64,000 bases of DNA from Pseudomonas sp. PDM15 (lineage in GTDB: Bacteria; Pseudomonadota; Gammaproteobacteria; Pseudomonadales; Pseudomonadaceae), in assembly GCF_014851565.1 (NCBI RefSeq), contig NZ_JACVAA010000004.1, positions 496,001 to 560,000 on the forward strand, in the 5' to 3' direction. Of the stretch, positions 49,154 to 58,030 are shown in pieces. Below the pieces are notes generated by a model. That model made no database searches. It saw nothing but the letters and a program-made list of their open reading frames with translations, and was not told where the DNA came from. The translations under genes were made by a program, and so were the position numbers. The stretch's first letter is position 1. Each line of letters begins with the position of its first letter.

Positions 49154-50134
49154 TCAGGCTGCGCTGTCGTGCAGGATGGTGGTGCGGCGGAACTCGTCCT
49201 GGGGGAACACCCGGCCACTGACCAGGCACTCGAACAGGTGGTCGAACACCACGCCGGGTACGCCCTGGGTGCGCCCGCTGCGGAAGTACGAGTGGCCCTT
49301 GGGGAAGTCGTACAGGGTGTTGATGTCGTCGCAGTCCACCGCGTAGACGTTCTGCGGCGTCAGCTCCAGGTTTTCCGGCCCGCTGTGGCCGAGGCGCCGT
49401 GAGGCGATGCGGTTCTTCAGGTTGGCTGCCTTGCTGCTGCGCAGGGCCATGTCGTCCGAGGCGTAGTACACCACCACGTTGCGCGAGGCGTGGGAGATCA
49501 GCTCGCCGCGCTGGCCGCGGTGGATCGACTCGTTCTCGATGTCGGCGGCGACCAGGAAGGTGTTGCGGAACAGCATCGGCACGCCGTTGGCCAGGTCGTA
49601 GCGGTCCCACTCGTTGAGGGTTTCGCGCAGCACGCGGTTGCCCATGGAGTGGGCCAGCACGTTGATGCGCTTGAGGCAGCTGGCCTGGCCGGCTTCCTCG
49701 CGATCCCTGCGCCAGGCGAGGAAGAAGCACAGGGCGCGGGCCAGGGACACGGCGCTGTAGTCGGCGGATTTCTGGTCGTCCCAGTAGTCCTGGACGATGC
49801 CCTTGTCGTTGTCGCAGGGCCAGATCACCGGCACTACCAGCACCTCGTCCTTGCCGCGCTGGTTGCACAGGTCCTGGAATTCGTCGACGGCGGCGAACAC
49901 GTCATCGGGCAGGTTGGAGTAGCCGTGGATGTACAGCAGGATCTGCCGTTGCTTGGCCTCCTGCAGGCGGCCAAGAAAGGCCTGGCTGCCGATCTCGATC
50001 AGCTTCTTCTTGCTCTGCCGCTCGCAGAAGAACACCGAGTTGCTCGGCGCGTTGTTGTCCAGGTCGAAGGCGAAGGGGCGGTCGATCTCGCTCTTGATCG
50101 AGCCTTTGGGAAAACGATTGGTGATGAACAGCAT
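49154..50134 (-). CDS. Alpha/beta hydrolase, DUF900 type
   Basis: 326 residues; ATG 50134 with AGGGAG upstream. The fold shows LLYIHGYSN (oxyanion-side His-Gly), the nucleophile elbow LAHSMGNRVLR (Ser in HSMGN), and late Asp/His candidates (YAVDCDDIN, FPKGHSYF). DUF900 members are esterase-like, of unknown substrate. It has no signal peptide, so it is probably cytoplasmic. The 152-base gap upstream to 50286 shows no gene. Confidence 0.85.
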   Translation of the reverse strand: MLFITNRFPKGSIKSEIDRPFAFDLDNNAPSNSVFFCERQSKKKLIEIGSQAFLGRLQEAKQRQILLYIHGYSNLPDDVFAAVDEFQDLCNQRGKDEVLVVPVIWPCDNDKGIVQDYWDDQKSADYSAVSLARALCFFLAWRRDREEAGQASCLKRINVLAHSMGNRVLRETLNEWDRYDLANGVPMLFRNTFLVAADIENESIHRGQRGELISHASRNVVVYYASDDMALRSSKAANLKNRIASRRLGHSGPENLELTPQNVYAVDCDDINTLYDFPKGHSYFRSGRTQGVPGVVFDHLFECLVSGRVFPQDEFRRTTILHDSAA

Positions 50135-50286
50135 GGTGATGCTCCCTGGCTGTTGGCGTCGATGCCGCGCATGCGGCGGTGGCGGCAGAACAGCGAGGGA
50201 GAAGGGACTGACAGCGGTGCACTCCTGTGCTTCCGATCTCTGCCTTCTTTCACGTTAGGCTGGCGTTGCGCTTTCGCCAGTGTTTT

Positions 50287-50454
50287 TCAGCGGCGCAGCA
50301 GCGGCCAGACACCGAGCGCGGCCGGCAGACCCAGGCCGAGCCAGGCCAGGGCGTCCCACGGGCCGTCGCCGAGCAGCGCGGCGAACAGGCCGGCGGCGCT
50401 GAGCACGCCGATCAGCGTGGGGATGGCGAAGGTCGATTGGCGCCAGCGTTTCAT
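50287..50454 (-). CDS. Tiny two-helix membrane protein, PepSY partner 2
   Basis: 55 residues (begins MKRWRQSTFAIPTLIGVLSA). Its ATG overlaps the PepSY stop (ATGA). Two hydrophobic helices (about 9-27 and 33-50) and a short Arg-rich tail resemble the 62-residue partner at 45493-45681. It is probably an accessory subunit of the same complex. Short length makes it easy to miss. Confidence 0.8.
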   Translation of the reverse strand: MKRWRQSTFAIPTLIGVLSAAGLFAALLGDGPWDALAWLGLGLPAALGVWPLLRR

Positions 50455-51578
50455 GCCGCCACCTCGTCACGCAGGGCTGCGCGCGGCGCGCGGCGGCGCA
50501 CCCACCAGAGGTACAGGCCGCTGCCGAGGACGATGATCGTCAGCACGTCGAGTACCGCCCAGAGGATCTGCATCGGCCGGCCGCCGTAGTCGCCGAAGTG
50601 CAGCGGCTGCGACATGGCCAGGGCGTCCATGTACCAGGGGCGGCTGGCGACGGCGGTGACCTGCAGGGTCTTGGCGTCGATCAGTACCGGCGTCCACAGG
50701 TGCGAGGTCAGGTGCGTGCTGCCCTTCATGAACACCGAGTAGTGGTGCTCGCTGGAGAAGCGCGTGCCGGGGAAGGCGATGAAGTCCGGCTGCATGCCGG
50801 GTGCCGCCTGCCGGGCGATGTCCAGCAGGCGCGTGGCCGGGGCGCGCTCGGTGAGCGGTGGGGCATCGCGATAGGGCGCGACCATGGCGGTCAGGGTGTC
50901 GTTGCGCCAGGCGCTGATCAGCAGGTCGGCGCAGGCGCTGATCACTCCGGTGACGCCCACGGTCAGGGCCCAGACCAGGGTGACGATGCCGATCAGGTTG
51001 TGCAGGTCGAGCCAGCGCAGGCGTGTGGACTTGTGCTGGCGCACGGTGCCGAAGTCCAGCCGGCGCATAAACGGCGAATAGAGCACCACGCCGGAGATGA
51101 TCGCCACCACGAAGAGAATGCCCATAAAGGCCAGCAGCAGCTTGCCGGGCAGGCCGGCGAACATGTCCACGTGCAGGCGCAGCATCAGCATCATGAAGCC
51201 GCCGTTGGCCGCCGGCATCTCTACCGCCTCGCCAGTGCGCGCATCGAGCATGAAGGTGTGCGAGGAGTTGGGCTCGGTGCCGGCGGTGGCGGCCATGATG
51301 GTCACCACGCCGTTGGGTTCGTCGTCTTCCCAGCCGAGGTACTGCACCACCTCGCCGGGGCGATGGCGCTCGCCAGCCTCGACGATCTGCTGCAGATCCA
51401 GACGCGGTGCGTCCGGCGCCATCTCGCGCAGCTCCGGTGCCTCGCCCAGCAGGTGCTCGATCTCGTGATGGAAGATAAGCGGCAGGCCGGTGAGCGCCAG
51501 CAGGAACAGGAACAGGGTGCTGATCAGGCTGGTCCAGGTGTGGATGACGGACCAGCGGCGGATGGTGGTGGAGCGCAT
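50451..51578 (-). CDS. PepSY-domain membrane protein (PiuB-like), copy 2
   Basis: 375 residues from the ATG at 51578; an ATG at 51611 is an alternative, and neither has a strong ribosome site. It shares with copy 1 the motifs TWTSLISTLFLFLLALTGL, FMRRLDFGTVR, LRWLDLHNLIGIVTLVWAL and SQPLHFGDYGG. Four helices and PepSY parts match. It was probably produced by duplication, because the partner gene is conserved too. Periplasmic loops differ clearly, so specificity may differ. Confidence 0.86.
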   Translation of the reverse strand: MRSTTIRRWSVIHTWTSLISTLFLFLLALTGLPLIFHHEIEHLLGEAPELREMAPDAPRLDLQQIVEAGERHRPGEVVQYLGWEDDEPNGVVTIMAATAGTEPNSSHTFMLDARTGEAVEMPAANGGFMMLMLRLHVDMFAGLPGKLLLAFMGILFVVAIISGVVLYSPFMRRLDFGTVRQHKSTRLRWLDLHNLIGIVTLVWALTVGVTGVISACADLLISAWRNDTLTAMVAPYRDAPPLTERAPATRLLDIARQAAPGMQPDFIAFPGTRFSSEHHYSVFMKGSTHLTSHLWTPVLIDAKTLQVTAVASRPWYMDALAMSQPLHFGDYGGRPMQILWAVLDVLTIIVLGSGLYLWWVRRRAPRAALRDEVAA

Positions 51579-51679
51579 GGTGGTGGTTCGAAGCGGGGAA
51601 CGGGCTCGCATTCTAGTGGAGGCCGCGGCGGCTTTGAATCGAGAATGTTTTACAACTGATATTGCCTTGCTCTATCGAC

Positions 51680-52378
51680 TCACAGCGAGGGTGCCAGCTG
51701 TCGGCGGCGCCAGGCCTGGGCCTTGCGCTGCAGTTCGGCCAGGCTGTCCAGGCCCTGGCGGCGGGCCTTGCTGAACAGGATCAGCGCCAGTTCGGCAGTG
51801 GCCAGGGCGTCGGCGCTGGCGTGGTGGCGCTCGCTGGCCTGCAGCTGGAAGTGCTCCAGCCACTCGTCCAGGCCGCGGTAGGGCGGTGCCTCCGGGCAGA
51901 GCAGCGGAGCCAGTACGGCGGCGTCGAGGAAGGGATGGTGCAGGCGATAGCCGAGCTGTTCGCGCAGGGCGCGTTCGAGCATGTGCTGGTCGAAGGGGGC
52001 GTGGAAGGCCAGCAGCGGGCTGTCGTCGACGAAGTGCATGAACTCCAGCAGCGCCTCGTCCGGCTCGCGACCGGCGGCGACCGCACTGGGCGCGATACCG
52101 TGGATCAGGGTGCTGGGCCCGGCGCGGTGATCGGCCTGGCGCAGGGTGCACTCGAACTGCTGGGACAGGTCGATGGCGCCGTCTTCGATCACCACCGCGC
52201 CGATCGCCAGCAGGTGATCGCGCTGCAGGTTGAGGCCGCTGGTCTCCAGGTCCACCACCACCAGGCGCTGTCTGGCCAGCGGGCGCTCGTCCAGCGCCGC
52301 CGGTGCGGGCAGGCGCAGGCTGCGTGGGTCGACGACGGGGCTGCTGCTCTGACGCAGCCATTCGAGCATCTTCTTCAT
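51680..52378 (-). CDS. DEDDh-type 3'-5' exonuclease (DnaQ/PolC-like)
   Basis: 232 residues. Exo I motif VVVDLETSGLNLQRD supplies the first acid residues. Later LAFHAPFDQHML (Exo II region) and HHASADALATAELAL (DEDDh His-Asp) complete the set. Such proteins act as proofreading or repair exonucleases, here as a stand-alone chain. The ATG at 52378 overlaps the upstream stop by four bases, so it is made together with the cNMP/CBS/DUF294 protein. The pairing is common in Pseudomonas and relatives. Confidence 0.92.
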   Translation of the reverse strand: MKKMLEWLRQSSSPVVDPRSLRLPAPAALDERPLARQRLVVVDLETSGLNLQRDHLLAIGAVVIEDGAIDLSQQFECTLRQADHRAGPSTLIHGIAPSAVAAGREPDEALLEFMHFVDDSPLLAFHAPFDQHMLERALREQLGYRLHHPFLDAAVLAPLLCPEAPPYRGLDEWLEHFQLQASERHHASADALATAELALILFSKARRQGLDSLAELQRKAQAWRRRQLAPSL

Positions 52379-54303
52379 AGCTGGTAACGCAGCGCGAGGC
52401 TGGCCTGCAGGCGTTGGGCCTGGCGGAAGGACTCGCGCAGGATGCGCCGATCCAGGTGGTTGAGGCTGTCCGGGTCGAGGCGGTTGGAAAAGCCCAGGCC
52501 CTGGGCCGCCTGCTGCTGGTGCAGTTGCAGGCGCATCTGCTGGATCAGGTGGTAGGCCTCCTCATAGGCCGCGCCGTCCTGGGCATCGATCACCCGCTGC
52601 CGTACCAGCTCGGCGAAGCGGCGCAGGGTGCTGCTCTCGCCGATGCCATGGGCCAGGGCCAGCAGGCGGGCGCCATCGACGAAGGGTGTCAGGCCTTCTT
52701 CCTTGAGGTCGAGGGTGTCCTTCTCGGCGCCCTTGCGGGCCACCACGAAGTCGCGGAAGCGTCCCAGCGGCGGGCGATGGCGCAGGGCGTTGGCCGCCAG
52801 CTGGCGCTGGAACAGGCTGTTGTCGGCGATCTCGGCGAGCAGGTGCTGGCTGAGCTGTCGGCAGCCCTGTTCGGAGCCCCAGACCACCCGCAGGTCGAAG
52901 TAGATGCTCGAGCCCAGCAGGCTCTCCGGCGTGGCCTCGCGGATGAAGGTGGAGAAGCGCCGTGTCCATTCCTGGCGCGACAGGCACAGCTGCGGGTTGC
53001 CGGCCATGATGTTGCCGCGGCACAGGCTGAAGCCGCACTCGGCGAGCAACTGGTTGATGCGCCGGGCGCGCGGCAGCAGGAGTTGGCGAATGCGCTCGGC
53101 CTCGGCGGCGTCCCGGGCCTCGAAGAGGATGCCGTTGTCCTGGTCGGTGTGCAGGGTCTGCTCGCGGCGGCCCTCGCTGCCGAAGCACAGCCAGCTGAAC
53201 GGCACGCCGGGGTCGCCCATTTCCTCCAGCACCAGCTCGATCACCCGGCACACGGTGTGGTCGTTGAGCAGGGTCACCAGCTGGGTGATCTGGGTGGAGC
53301 TGGCGCCGTGGGCGAGCATGCGCTCGACCAGCAGGCGGATGTCGCCGCGCAGTGCCACCAGGGTCTCGATGCGCCCGGCGTGGCGGATGGTGCGGGCGAG
53401 ATGGACCAGGTCGACGCGCTGCAGGGAAAACAGGTCGCGCTCGGACACCACGCCGACCAGGCGGCCGTCTTCCACCAGGCAGACGTGGGCGATGTGCCGT
53501 TCGGTCATCGCCAGGGCGGCGTCGAAGGCGCTGGCGTCGGGCGACAGATGGAACGGGCGCTGGGTCATCAGCGCGCTGATCGGCTGCTCCAGCGATTCAC
53601 CGTCGGCCACCACCCGGCGCAGGTCGCGCAGGGTGAAGATGCCCTGCGGCCGATGTTCTGCGTCGATCACCACCATGCTGCCGACATGCTGCTCGTGCAT
53701 GCGCCGCACCGCCTCGCGCAACGGCGTGCCGGCGCTGCAGGCCACCGGCTGCTGCGGCGCCAGCTCGCGCAGCGGAGTATCCAGCGAGTACTGCGCGGCG
53801 AGGTTCTCGGCGGCGCGCAACTGCACCTGCTGGTTGACCTGATCGAGCAGGCTGGAGACGCCGCGCAGGGCGAAGTCGCGGAACGGCGCGGACTGGGCGA
53901 ACAGGCGCACGAAGGCGTCCTTGGCCAGCAGCAGGCAGAAGGTATCCTCGCCGGCCAGGTGTTCGGTGCGGGTGGCGCGCTCGCCGAGCAGGGCGGCCAG
54001 GGGAAAGCACTCGCCACTGGCGATCTCGAAGGTGGTCTCGCTGCCGCGCTTGGCCGAGTGTGGGCGTTCGCCGACCACCTGGCCCTGCTTGACGATGTAG
54101 AAGTGCTGCACCGGGCCATCGCCGGGCTTGATGATGCTCTCGCCGGCGGCATAGAAGCGCAGCTGGCAGTGCTCCACCAGGTAGGCCAGCTGGGCGCTGT
54201 CCATCTGGTTGAACGGCGGGTACTTGCGCAGGAACTCCATGGTGCCATGGACGTTCTGCAGCACCGCGGCCTTGCTGGCGGCCAGGCCTTGCTTGGATTG
54301 CAT
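52375..54303 (-). CDS. cNMP-binding, CBS and DUF294 nucleotidyltransferase-like protein
   Basis: 642 residues from the ATG at 54303; a longer frame is not family-like. Domain order: cNMP-binding fold about 25-130, two CBS modules about 155-285 (EQHVGSMVVIDAEHRPQGI; TERHIAHVCLVEDGRLVGVV), and a nucleotidyltransferase-like domain with GSEGRREQTLHTDQDNG. A DUF294 C-terminal helical domain ends it. It is likely an adenine-nucleotide-sensing regulator, possibly transferring nucleotides to an unknown partner. It is translationally coupled to the exonuclease. Confidence 0.88.
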   Translation of the reverse strand: MQSKQGLAASKAAVLQNVHGTMEFLRKYPPFNQMDSAQLAYLVEHCQLRFYAAGESIIKPGDGPVQHFYIVKQGQVVGERPHSAKRGSETTFEIASGECFPLAALLGERATRTEHLAGEDTFCLLLAKDAFVRLFAQSAPFRDFALRGVSSLLDQVNQQVQLRAAENLAAQYSLDTPLRELAPQQPVACSAGTPLREAVRRMHEQHVGSMVVIDAEHRPQGIFTLRDLRRVVADGESLEQPISALMTQRPFHLSPDASAFDAALAMTERHIAHVCLVEDGRLVGVVSERDLFSLQRVDLVHLARTIRHAGRIETLVALRGDIRLLVERMLAHGASSTQITQLVTLLNDHTVCRVIELVLEEMGDPGVPFSWLCFGSEGRREQTLHTDQDNGILFEARDAAEAERIRQLLLPRARRINQLLAECGFSLCRGNIMAGNPQLCLSRQEWTRRFSTFIREATPESLLGSSIYFDLRVVWGSEQGCRQLSQHLLAEIADNSLFQRQLAANALRHRPPLGRFRDFVVARKGAEKDTLDLKEEGLTPFVDGARLLALAHGIGESSTLRRFAELVRQRVIDAQDGAAYEEAYHLIQQMRLQLHQQQAAQGLGFSNRLDPDSLNHLDRRILRESFRQAQRLQASLALRYQL

Positions 54304-54370
54304 GGGAGTGATCCCTGCGCGGGGAGGTTTGCCGCATGCTGGCGCTTTCGCAGCATGTCGCCAATTGGAC

Positions 54371-55516
54371 CTAGGTCGCAGGCCGGGCCGAACGGGCATA
54401 GGGCCGACACAGGGCCGCACCCAGCGCCAGGGCGCCCGCCGCGACCAGCAGGGCCGGGTTGAAGCTGTGGCTGCGGGCGAACAGCGCCGAGGCCAGCAGC
54501 GGCCCGAGAATCTGGCCCAGGCCATAGGCGGCGGTGATGGTCGCCGGCATGTTGAAGCGCACGCGGCCGGCCAGGGCCTGAGCCGCCGGCATGGCGATGG
54601 TCACCGTGCCCATGAAGGTGGCGCCGACCAGCACTGCGCTGCCCAGGCAGCCCCAGGTGGCCTGGCTGAACACCGGCAAGATCACCCCGACCGCCTGCAA
54701 CAGCAGGTTGAGTGTCAGGCCGCGCGCCGTGCCCAGGCGCCGATGCACGGCATGCCAGGCAAAGCATGAGGGCATGGCGGCGAGACCGAAGGCGGTCCAG
54801 ATCTGCAGTGGGTCGAGGTCGCCGAGATGGCCTTGCAATAGCAGCGGCAGGTAGGTGGCAGTCACGATGTAACCGAGGCCGGCCAGGCCGTAGATCAGGA
54901 TAAGGCGCCACGCGCCCAGATTCCCCGTGGCGACGGTAGATGCCCCCGGCGCGGCGCCGTCGCACCGAGGCGGCCGGCGCAGCTGCAGCCAGGCCGGCAG
55001 CGCCAGCAGCAGGCCGCCAAGGGCCAGGCTCAGCCACAGTGCCTGGCTATGCAGGCCGCCCGCGTGGCCAAGGGCGATCAGTTGCGCCGACAGCGCAATA
55101 CCCAGGCCGACGCCGGCGAACAGCAGTGGCGCGCTGCGCGCCTGGCCGCCGGCAGAGAGCAGCCAGAGCGAGGCGCCGACCAGGGCCATGGCGCTGAACA
55201 GCCCGGCAGCCAAGCGGGTCAGCACGATCAGCCAGGGCTGGCTGATCCAGGCCAGCGCGGCCAGCGTCAGCAGGGTGCCGCCCAGGGCCCACTGACACAG
55301 GTGCTCGGCTCGGTTGGCGTTGCTGCGGGCCAGCAGCAGTGCGCCGAGCAGGTAGCCCGCGTAGTTGGCCGAGGCCGCCAGCGAGCCGGCGTGCAGACTG
55401 AGCAGGCCGTCATCGAGCATCAGTGGATAGAGGCCGGTAAAGGCGAAGCGGCCGAAGCCCATACCGATGGCCAGCAGCAGGGCGGCGGCGATGGGGGCGG
55501 TAAAGCGTCCTGGCAT
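54371..55516 (-). CDS. MFS transporter (YbfB/YjiJ-like)
   Basis: 381 residues with 12 hydrophobic helices; it begins [20 protein letters not shown], then FGRFAFTGLYPLML, the YbfB/YjiJ signature. It is an inner-membrane carrier of unknown substrate. The ATG at 55516 shares one base with the LysR stop (TGATG), so the two are coupled. Because a regulator precedes it and an oxidoreductase is divergent, it may carry a nitro or related compound. Confidence 0.88.
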   Translation of the reverse strand: MPGRFTAPIAAALLLAIGMGFGRFAFTGLYPLMLDDGLLSLHAGSLAASANYAGYLLGALLLARSNANRAEHLCQWALGGTLLTLAALAWISQPWLIVLTRLAAGLFSAMALVGASLWLLSAGGQARSAPLLFAGVGLGIALSAQLIALGHAGGLHSQALWLSLALGGLLLALPAWLQLRRPPRCDGAAPGASTVATGNLGAWRLILIYGLAGLGYIVTATYLPLLLQGHLGDLDPLQIWTAFGLAAMPSCFAWHAVHRRLGTARGLTLNLLLQAVGVILPVFSQATWGCLGSAVLVGATFMGTVTIAMPAAQALAGRVRFNMPATITAAYGLGQILGPLLASALFARSHSFNPALLVAAGALALGAALCRPYARSARPAT

Positions 55517-56391
55517 CAGGCTGCCTGCAGCGTCTCGCGCCATTGCTCGAAGGCCGCGCTGCGGTAGTCGCCACGCCACACCAGCAGGGTGTCGACTTCG
55601 AGCAGCGGCACGCACTGCACCGCCGGCGGTTCGCGCAGCAGTTCGAGCAACGAGCGCGGCAGGATGCCAACGCAGGAGCCGGCGGCCACGCAGGCGAGAA
55701 TCGCGTGGTAGGAGCCGACCTCCTGCACGCGCACCGGGCTGCCGGCGCCGTTCAACCAGCTCTGGGCGATCTGCCGGTAGGTGCAGCCCTGGACGAAGCC
55801 GGCCAGGGTACGCAGCTGCACATCTTGTGGGCCGCGGACCGGTGGGTGGTCGCTCGGCAGCACCAGCAGCAGTTCCTCGCGGAACACCGCCTGGCTGAGC
55901 AGGCTGGGGTCCAGCGCCTCGACGGCCCAGCGCGTGCCGACCCGGCTGGTCGGCGCGGCGATCAGCGCGCAGTCCAGGCGCCGCGCTAGCACGGCGTCGA
56001 GCAGCGGTTGGCTGGGGCCGGTACTGACCTCCAGGCTGACCTGCGGGAAAGCGCGGTGAAAACGCGCTAGCTGTCCGGGCAGGCGGCTGGCCGCGGTGCT
56101 TTCCATGCTGCCCAGGCGCAGGGTGCCGCCCGGTTGCTGGGGGTGCATGGCCTGGCGCGCCTCGTCGGCCAGGGCCAGCAGGCGCTCGGCATAGGCGAGG
56201 AACTCGCGGCCCTGCTCGGTCAGGCTCATGCGCTTGCCCTCGCGCAGGAACAGCTGTACGCCGAGGTCGTCCTCCAGCTGGCGGATGCGCGTGGTCACGG
56301 TGGACTGCACGCGCTCCAGGCGTTGGGCCGCGCGCGTGATGCTCTGCTCCAGGGCAACGGTGCGAAAGATGGTCAGCGTCGAGAGATCCAT
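55516..56391 (-). CDS. LysR-type regulator next to nitronate monooxygenase
   Basis: 291 residues. HTH at [20 protein letters not shown] with [20 protein letters not shown]; effector domain follows. It is divergent from the nitronate-monooxygenase-like gene (94 bases between the starts) and coupled to the MFS gene, so it likely controls both. A frame to 56811 is not family-like. The gap contains AT-rich sequence with repeated TCTCTT/AAGAGA elements (about 56407-56447), perhaps LysR sites. Confidence 0.9.
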   Translation of the reverse strand: MDLSTLTIFRTVALEQSITRAAQRLERVQSTVTTRIRQLEDDLGVQLFLREGKRMSLTEQGREFLAYAERLLALADEARQAMHPQQPGGTLRLGSMESTAASRLPGQLARFHRAFPQVSLEVSTGPSQPLLDAVLARRLDCALIAAPTSRVGTRWAVEALDPSLLSQAVFREELLLVLPSDHPPVRGPQDVQLRTLAGFVQGCTYRQIAQSWLNGAGSPVRVQEVGSYHAILACVAAGSCVGILPRSLLELLREPPAVQCVPLLEVDTLLVWRGDYRSAAFEQWRETLQAA

Positions 56392-56485
56392 GGGCTTCCA
56401 ATAATCTCTTAAAGAGAATAATATTTTTAGAAGAATCTCTTTTTGAGAACGCTTGGTCAAGTCCAGCCGCCCCGGAGTCGAGAAC

Positions 56486-57547
56486 ATGACAACGCCGTGC
56501 ATCATCGAATTGCTCGCCATCGAGCAGCCGATCATCCAGGCGCCGATGCTCGGCGTCTCCACCCCGCAGCTGGCGGCGGCGGTCTCCAATGCCGGAGGCC
56601 TGGGCTCGATCAGTCTGGCGGCGAGTACGGCGGAGCAGGGCCGCGCGCTGATCGTCGAGCTGCGCGGGCTGACCAGCAAGCCGTTCAACATCAACCTGTT
56701 CTGCCACCGTCCGAGCTCTGTGGATACTGCGGCCCAGGCCGCCTGGCTGGAGCATTTGCGGCCGTTCTTCGCCGAGTTCGGCGCCACGCCACCGGGTGAG
56801 CTGCGCGACATCTACCGCAGCTTCGTCGCCGATGCGGACATGCTGGCGATGTTGCTGGAAGAGCGGCCGGCAGTGGTCAGCTTCCACTTCGGCCTGCCGC
56901 CGCAGGCCAGCATCGACGCCCTCAAGGCAGCCGGCATCCGCCTGCTGGCCTGCGTCACCAGCTTGGCCGAGGCCGAGCTGGCCGCGGCCGCCGGGGTCGA
57001 TGCACTGGTGGCGCAAGGCATCGAGGCGGGCGGCCATCGCGGCCTGTTCGAGCCGGAGCAGGGCGACCCCGGCATCGGCACCCTGGCTCTGGTGCGGGTG
57101 CTGGCGTCTCGCAGCCGGCTGCCAGTGATTGCGGCAGGCGGGATCATGGATGGCGCCGGCATCAACGCCGCACTGGCCCTCGGCGCCGCCGGCGTGCAGA
57201 TGGGCACCGCGTTCGTGCTGTGCCCGGAATCGCTGGCCAATGCTGCCTACCGCGCAGCGCTCAAGAGCGAGAAGGCCCATTGCACGCAGATCACTGCGGC
57301 GATGTCCGGGCGCCCCGCACGCGGGTTGCCCAATCGGGTGTTCAGCGAGCTGGGGCGCATCGGTGCGCCGGTGCTGCCCGGTTACTCCTACACCTATGAC
57401 GCCACCAAGGCCCTGCAGGCGGCAGCCGTGGCCCGAGGCAACCACGACTTCGCCGCCCAATGGGCCGGCCAGGGCGCACCGCTGGCGCGCGAGTTGCCGG
57501 CCGGAGAGCTGCTGGCGATCCTGGTGGCGGAGATGCGCCAGGCATGA
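56486..57547 (+). CDS. Nitronate monooxygenase-like FMN enzyme
   Basis: 353 residues; ATG 56486 with GGAG eight bases upstream. TIM-barrel FMN features are [20 protein letters not shown] near the start, [16 protein letters not shown] in the middle, and [20 protein letters not shown] later. This class oxidises alkyl nitronates such as propionate-3-nitronate. Related members reduce enoyl substrates, so the exact reaction is not certain. It is the likely target of the divergent LysR gene. A bidirectional hairpin follows. Confidence 0.88.
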   Translation: MTTPCIIELLAIEQPIIQAPMLGVSTPQLAAAVSNAGGLGSISLAASTAEQGRALIVELRGLTSKPFNINLFCHRPSSVDTAAQAAWLEHLRPFFAEFGATPPGELRDIYRSFVADADMLAMLLEERPAVVSFHFGLPPQASIDALKAAGIRLLACVTSLAEAELAAAAGVDALVAQGIEAGGHRGLFEPEQGDPGIGTLALVRVLASRSRLPVIAAGGIMDGAGINAALALGAAGVQMGTAFVLCPESLANAAYRAALKSEKAHCTQITAAMSGRPARGLPNRVFSELGRIGAPVLPGYSYTYDATKALQAAAVARGNHDFAAQWAGQGAPLARELPAGELLAILVAEMRQA

Positions 57548-57576
57548 AAAAAGGCCGGTGGGTCGCCCCACCGGCC
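57547..57576 (-). terminator. Bidirectional-type terminator
   Basis: GGCCGGTGGG pairs with CCCACCGGCC around a four-base loop. On the minus strand the stem is followed by six Ts, so it best serves the PstS-like gene; on the plus strand TCTTT follows. Confidence 0.85.
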
Positions 57577-57599
57577 TCTTTCATCGCGCTACCCCGAAA

Positions 57600-58019
57600 T
57601 CAGGGCAGGGTGAACAGCACCTTGACCTTGTCGGTCACCGCGGCCTTGTCCACGTAGCCGATGGCATCGGCTTCGGCGGCCACCTTGGCGACCACGTCGG
57701 CGTCGCCGGCCACGCTCGGCAGCGGCTGGCCCTTGCCGGTGAACACCAGGCCGGACCAGTAGGACTTCAGCTGGGCTTCGTTCTTGTTGGTGACCGCGGT
57801 GTAGAACTTCTCCTTGGTCGGGTTCCAGTCTTTCTGGTCGACGCCTTTCAGCGACTTGTTCTTGCCCAGGAAGATGTTGGCCACGTCAGACTGCGACGGC
57901 GCGGCGGACGCACCGGCGTTGACGATCACGGCGACTTCGGCCTGGGCCATTCCGGTCTGGGCCAGGGCGGCAACGCCCAGGCTGGCGGCGGCGATGAGGA
58001 TGCGAATGGACTGCTTCAT
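57600..58019 (-). CDS. PstS-like small periplasmic phosphate-binding-type protein
   Basis: 139 residues from the ATG at 58019, chosen because GGAG is seven bases upstream; an ATG two codons earlier lies too close. Signal peptide about 1-27 (ending AQA). The body resembles half of a PstS-type fold (SQSDVANIFLGKNKSLKG, YTAVTNKNEAQLKSYWSG, ADAIGYVDKAAV). It is shorter than true PstS (about 320). It is downstream of a porin and a chemoreceptor on the same strand, with 11 bases between it and the porin. No ABC permease is nearby, so it may sense rather than transport. Confidence 0.82.
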   Translation of the reverse strand: MKQSIRILIAAASLGVAALAQTGMAQAEVAVIVNAGASAAPSQSDVANIFLGKNKSLKGVDQKDWNPTKEKFYTAVTNKNEAQLKSYWSGLVFTGKGQPLPSVAGDADVVAKVAAEADAIGYVDKAAVTDKVKVLFTLP

Positions 58020-58030
58020 GTGCATGCTCC

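Noticed and set aside
51579..51679. Fur box upstream of the second PepSY gene
   Set aside because: GAGAATGTTTTACA and nearby AT-rich bases are only weakly similar to the consensus.
54371..57571. 1066-codon minus-strand frame
   Set aside because: Only the last 381 residues are a real MFS protein. The rest is antisense to the nitronate enzyme and out of frame with the LysR gene.
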